Source: CG2-30-36-16 sp964372115 (GTDB lineage Bacteria > Bacteroidota > Ignavibacteria > Ignavibacteriales > Ignavibacteriaceae). From it: a stretch of 15,984 nucleotides of DNA. The notes under the pieces were generated by a model that was not told the DNA's origin, ran no database searches, and was given only the letters and a program-made list of their open reading frames with translations. Below, in pieces: positions 14,423 to 15,984 of this stretch (position 1 is the stretch's first letter; the number at the start of each line of letters is the position of its first letter). Location: NCBI GenBank assembly GCA_964372115.1, contig CAYJPN010000058.1:1-15984 (forward strand), given 5' to 3'. Position numbers and translations under genes: made by a program.

Positions 14423-15808
14423 TCATTTCATTAAAATCAACTTCCTGGCGAGAGTTTTTTTCTCTGTCTCTAACCGATATATATAAACTCCGCTTGGAAG
14501 ATCAGCACCGTTAAATTCAACTTTATGTTTTCCTGCTGTCTGTTCTTCATTAATTATAGCAGCGACTTTCTGTCCAAGTACATTGTAAACCGAAAGATTT
14601 ACAAACTGAGATTCGGGCAACGAGTACTCGATTGTGGTCGTTGGATTAAATGGATTCGGATAGTTATTTGATAAACTAAAATCAAAACAACTTGTTCCGA
14701 TATCATTTTTTTCGACACTCAATATCACCCCGTTTTCATTGTAAACAGCCAGCCCACCTCCATATGATGAAGTAGTTGACTGATCCCAGTAGGGACTTAC
14801 AGCTATCCATTTATTTTTATGTGAATCAATAAATATAGATTTAACGCAGCCGGGAAGGATTGGCGAATTTATTGTATTAAATACCGTAAAAGTTTCATTG
14901 AAGTATTTTACAAGCGCTCCTCTTCTTTCAAATGATGTCAAACCTACACCTATCCATTTAGTTCCGTCTGATTCAGCCAAAACATCATTTATATAATTGT
15001 TAGGCAAACCTGAATTGTTTTCTAAATAAGTTGTCCATTCTTCTCCATTAAATTTAGTCAACCCATACGTAGTCCCAACCCAAACAGTGTCCTTATCAAT
15101 TTCAACACTATAAATATCACCAAGGCTAAATCCCGCAGTATTATAGTCAAAAAATTCCCAGCTAACTCCATCGAATTTTGCCAAACCACCTAAGATAGGA
15201 TCGGGGACAGGCCCTGGATCAATAATTTGGTACTTCATCCCGATCCAAATATTTAATGAATCATCTACATCTAAAGATGAAACAGTTCCTACGGGAAGTT
15301 CCGAATTCAGTTCAGTGTATGATACTAAAGATGTATCATCTATTTTCAGTATTCCACCAATTCCGCGACCTAATTCCGAAGCTACCCATTTTCTATTTAG
15401 CGTATCAACAACAATCTGGTTTATCCAATCAGATGGAAGGATAGAGTTATGAGTAGTTAAATGTTCCATGCTGTTATTCGAATATTTAACAATCCCATTA
15501 TCTAAAAAACCAATCCAAACTGTGTTATCCCTGTCTATTGCGATAGTTTCAACCAAAAACGAAGGTAGATTAGAATTGTTGGGATTGAAAACTATCCAAC
15601 CATTTTCAGAAATTGAAACCAATCCTCTGTGAGTTCCAATCCAGATTTTTCCATCAACACCCTCTGCTATCGAAGTAACATAATTACTGGGCAGGCTTGA
15701 ATTAGAAGTATTAAAAACAATCCATTCTTGATTTTGGGCAGTCAAATAACCGGAACAAAATAAAATTATAACCAAATGCATTAGAATTTTTTGATAGCTT
15801 TTATCCAT
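14423..15808 (-). CDS. secreted seven-repeat propeller protein with T9SS sorting domain
   Basis: A 461-residue exported protein. An N-terminal signal peptide (residues 1-24, LMHLVIILFCSGYLTAQ) is followed by seven repeats of the two-component-regulator-propeller type, each like 'NS.LP ... v.si..D.dg.iWiGt..Gl..f' (WIGT, WIGF, WVAS, WIGM, WVGT, WIGV and WIAV). Seven units suggest one complete seven-bladed beta-propeller. Residues 382-461 are a type A sorting domain of the type IX secretion system (NYPNPFNPTTTIEYSLP, VYNVLGQKV, LPSGVYIYRL, ending in a basic-hydrophobic tail), so the protein should cross the outer membrane and be released or surface-attached. Unlike hybrid sensor proteins with such propellers, there is no transmembrane segment, kinase or HTH. 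AGAGG about eight bases upstream supports the start. The ligand is unknown. Confidence 0.88.
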   Translation of the reverse strand: MDKSYQKILMHLVIILFCSGYLTAQNQEWIVFNTSNSSLPSNYVTSIAEGVDGKIWIGTHRGLVSISENGWIVFNPNNSNLPSFLVETIAIDRDNTVWIGFLDNGIVKYSNNSMEHLTTHNSILPSDWINQIVVDTLNRKWVASELGRGIGGILKIDDTSLVSYTELNSELPVGTVSSLDVDDSLNIWIGMKYQIIDPGPVPDPILGGLAKFDGVSWEFFDYNTAGFSLGDIYSVEIDKDTVWVGTTYGLTKFNGEEWTTYLENNSGLPNNYINDVLAESDGTKWIGVGLTSFERRGALVKYFNETFTVFNTINSPILPGCVKSIFIDSHKNKWIAVSPYWDQSTTSSYGGGLAVYNENGVILSVEKNDIGTSCFDFSLSNNYPNPFNPTTTIEYSLPESQFVNLSVYNVLGQKVAAIINEEQTAGKHKVEFNGADLPSGVYIYRLETEKKTLARKLILMK

Positions 15809-15984
15809 TTTATTACCTCTTAACTAATGTGCTTAACTATGTTCAGAAAACTTCGCTTAAACGTTAGCTGAGCCTAATATAATTTTTTTTTTGATAAGAA
15901 CAAAAATTATTTGAGAGGAAAAAATACCGGTGTAATAGCACAATAGAAATGTCATAGATACGACTCGATAGAAATGTCAGTAGA
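15809..15984. other. non-coding right edge with 12-bp direct repeats
   Basis: No gene seen. ATAGAAATGTCA occurs at 15943-15954 and again at 15968-15979, exactly 25 bases apart; the second copy is 5 bases from the window edge. On the - strand this reads TGACATTTCTAT twice. Short spaced repeats like this are found at the ends of some insertion sequences, including IS21-like elements, but no transposase gene is visible, so this is only a possibility. Confidence 0.35.

Noticed and set aside
14381..14485. Possible short + strand gene: TATAAT-like box, AAAAAAGGAG and an ATG with a 34-codon frame
   Set aside because: The GGAG is only two bases from the ATG, the frame runs antisense over the end of the propeller gene, and the AAAAAAGGAG string is explained as the complement of a terminator T-run.
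14423..15808. Interpretation as a two-component hybrid sensor
   Set aside because: No transmembrane helix after the propeller, no kinase or receiver; it ends in a secretion sorting domain.

Overview
The window is AT-rich bacterial chromosomal DNA. The best taxonomic clue is the last gene (14423-15808). It encodes a secreted propeller protein ending in a type IX secretion sorting domain of the 'NNYPNPFNPTTTIEYSLP ... GVYIYRL ... KLILMK' style. That style is typical of the Ignavibacteria/Chlorobi side of the Bacteroidota superphylum, and the weak or absent Shine-Dalgarno sequences of several genes fit. This assignment is an inference from one protein family and general style.

Left part, + strand (1-5164): a haem-type bacterioferritin (bfr), an alpha/beta hydrolase of the non-haem chloroperoxidase/arylesterase family, a secreted di-haem c-type cytochrome of the CCP/MauG superfamily, and a stand-alone TPP-dependent acetolactate synthase-like enzyme. 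The 374-base gap between hydrolase and cytochrome holds a compact element of about 229 bp. It has imperfect 30-32 bp terminal inverted repeats, a perfect 34-bp palindrome in the interior and several AACGGTT repeats, and looks like a MITE/REP-type non-autonomous repeat.

Middle, - strand (5221-7726): a two-gene unit (HAD phosphatase-like protein, then a GT-C/GT39-type membrane glycosyltransferase), followed by a decayed gene at 7212-7726. That pseudogene can be rebuilt by undoing two in-frame stops and one single-base deletion.

Right part, - strand (7743-14199): a nitrogen/carbon block. Reading in the direction of transcription: a stand-alone NarL-type receiver protein; a hexameric-type glutamate dehydrogenase (gdhA, 453 aa) closed by an intrinsic terminator; a 1004-aa protein with a degenerate receiver, an intact receiver and a PPDK/PEP-synthase-type ATP-grasp domain but no canonical phosphohistidine or PEP-binding domain; a 67-aa two-CXXC zinc-ribbon protein overlapping its end; and, 4 bases on, a second glutamate dehydrogenase of the shorter type (415 aa). 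The last three are so tightly packed that they are almost certainly one operon. This receiver/ATP-grasp/zinc-ribbon/GDH set is the strongest candidate here for an uncharacterised regulatory or metabolic module.

The right end (14200-15984) has the propeller gene with a weak terminator. At the extreme edge there is a 12-bp direct repeat at 25-bp spacing that could be the start of a mobile-element end lying outside the window. No rRNA, tRNA, CRISPR array or recognisable transposase gene was seen.
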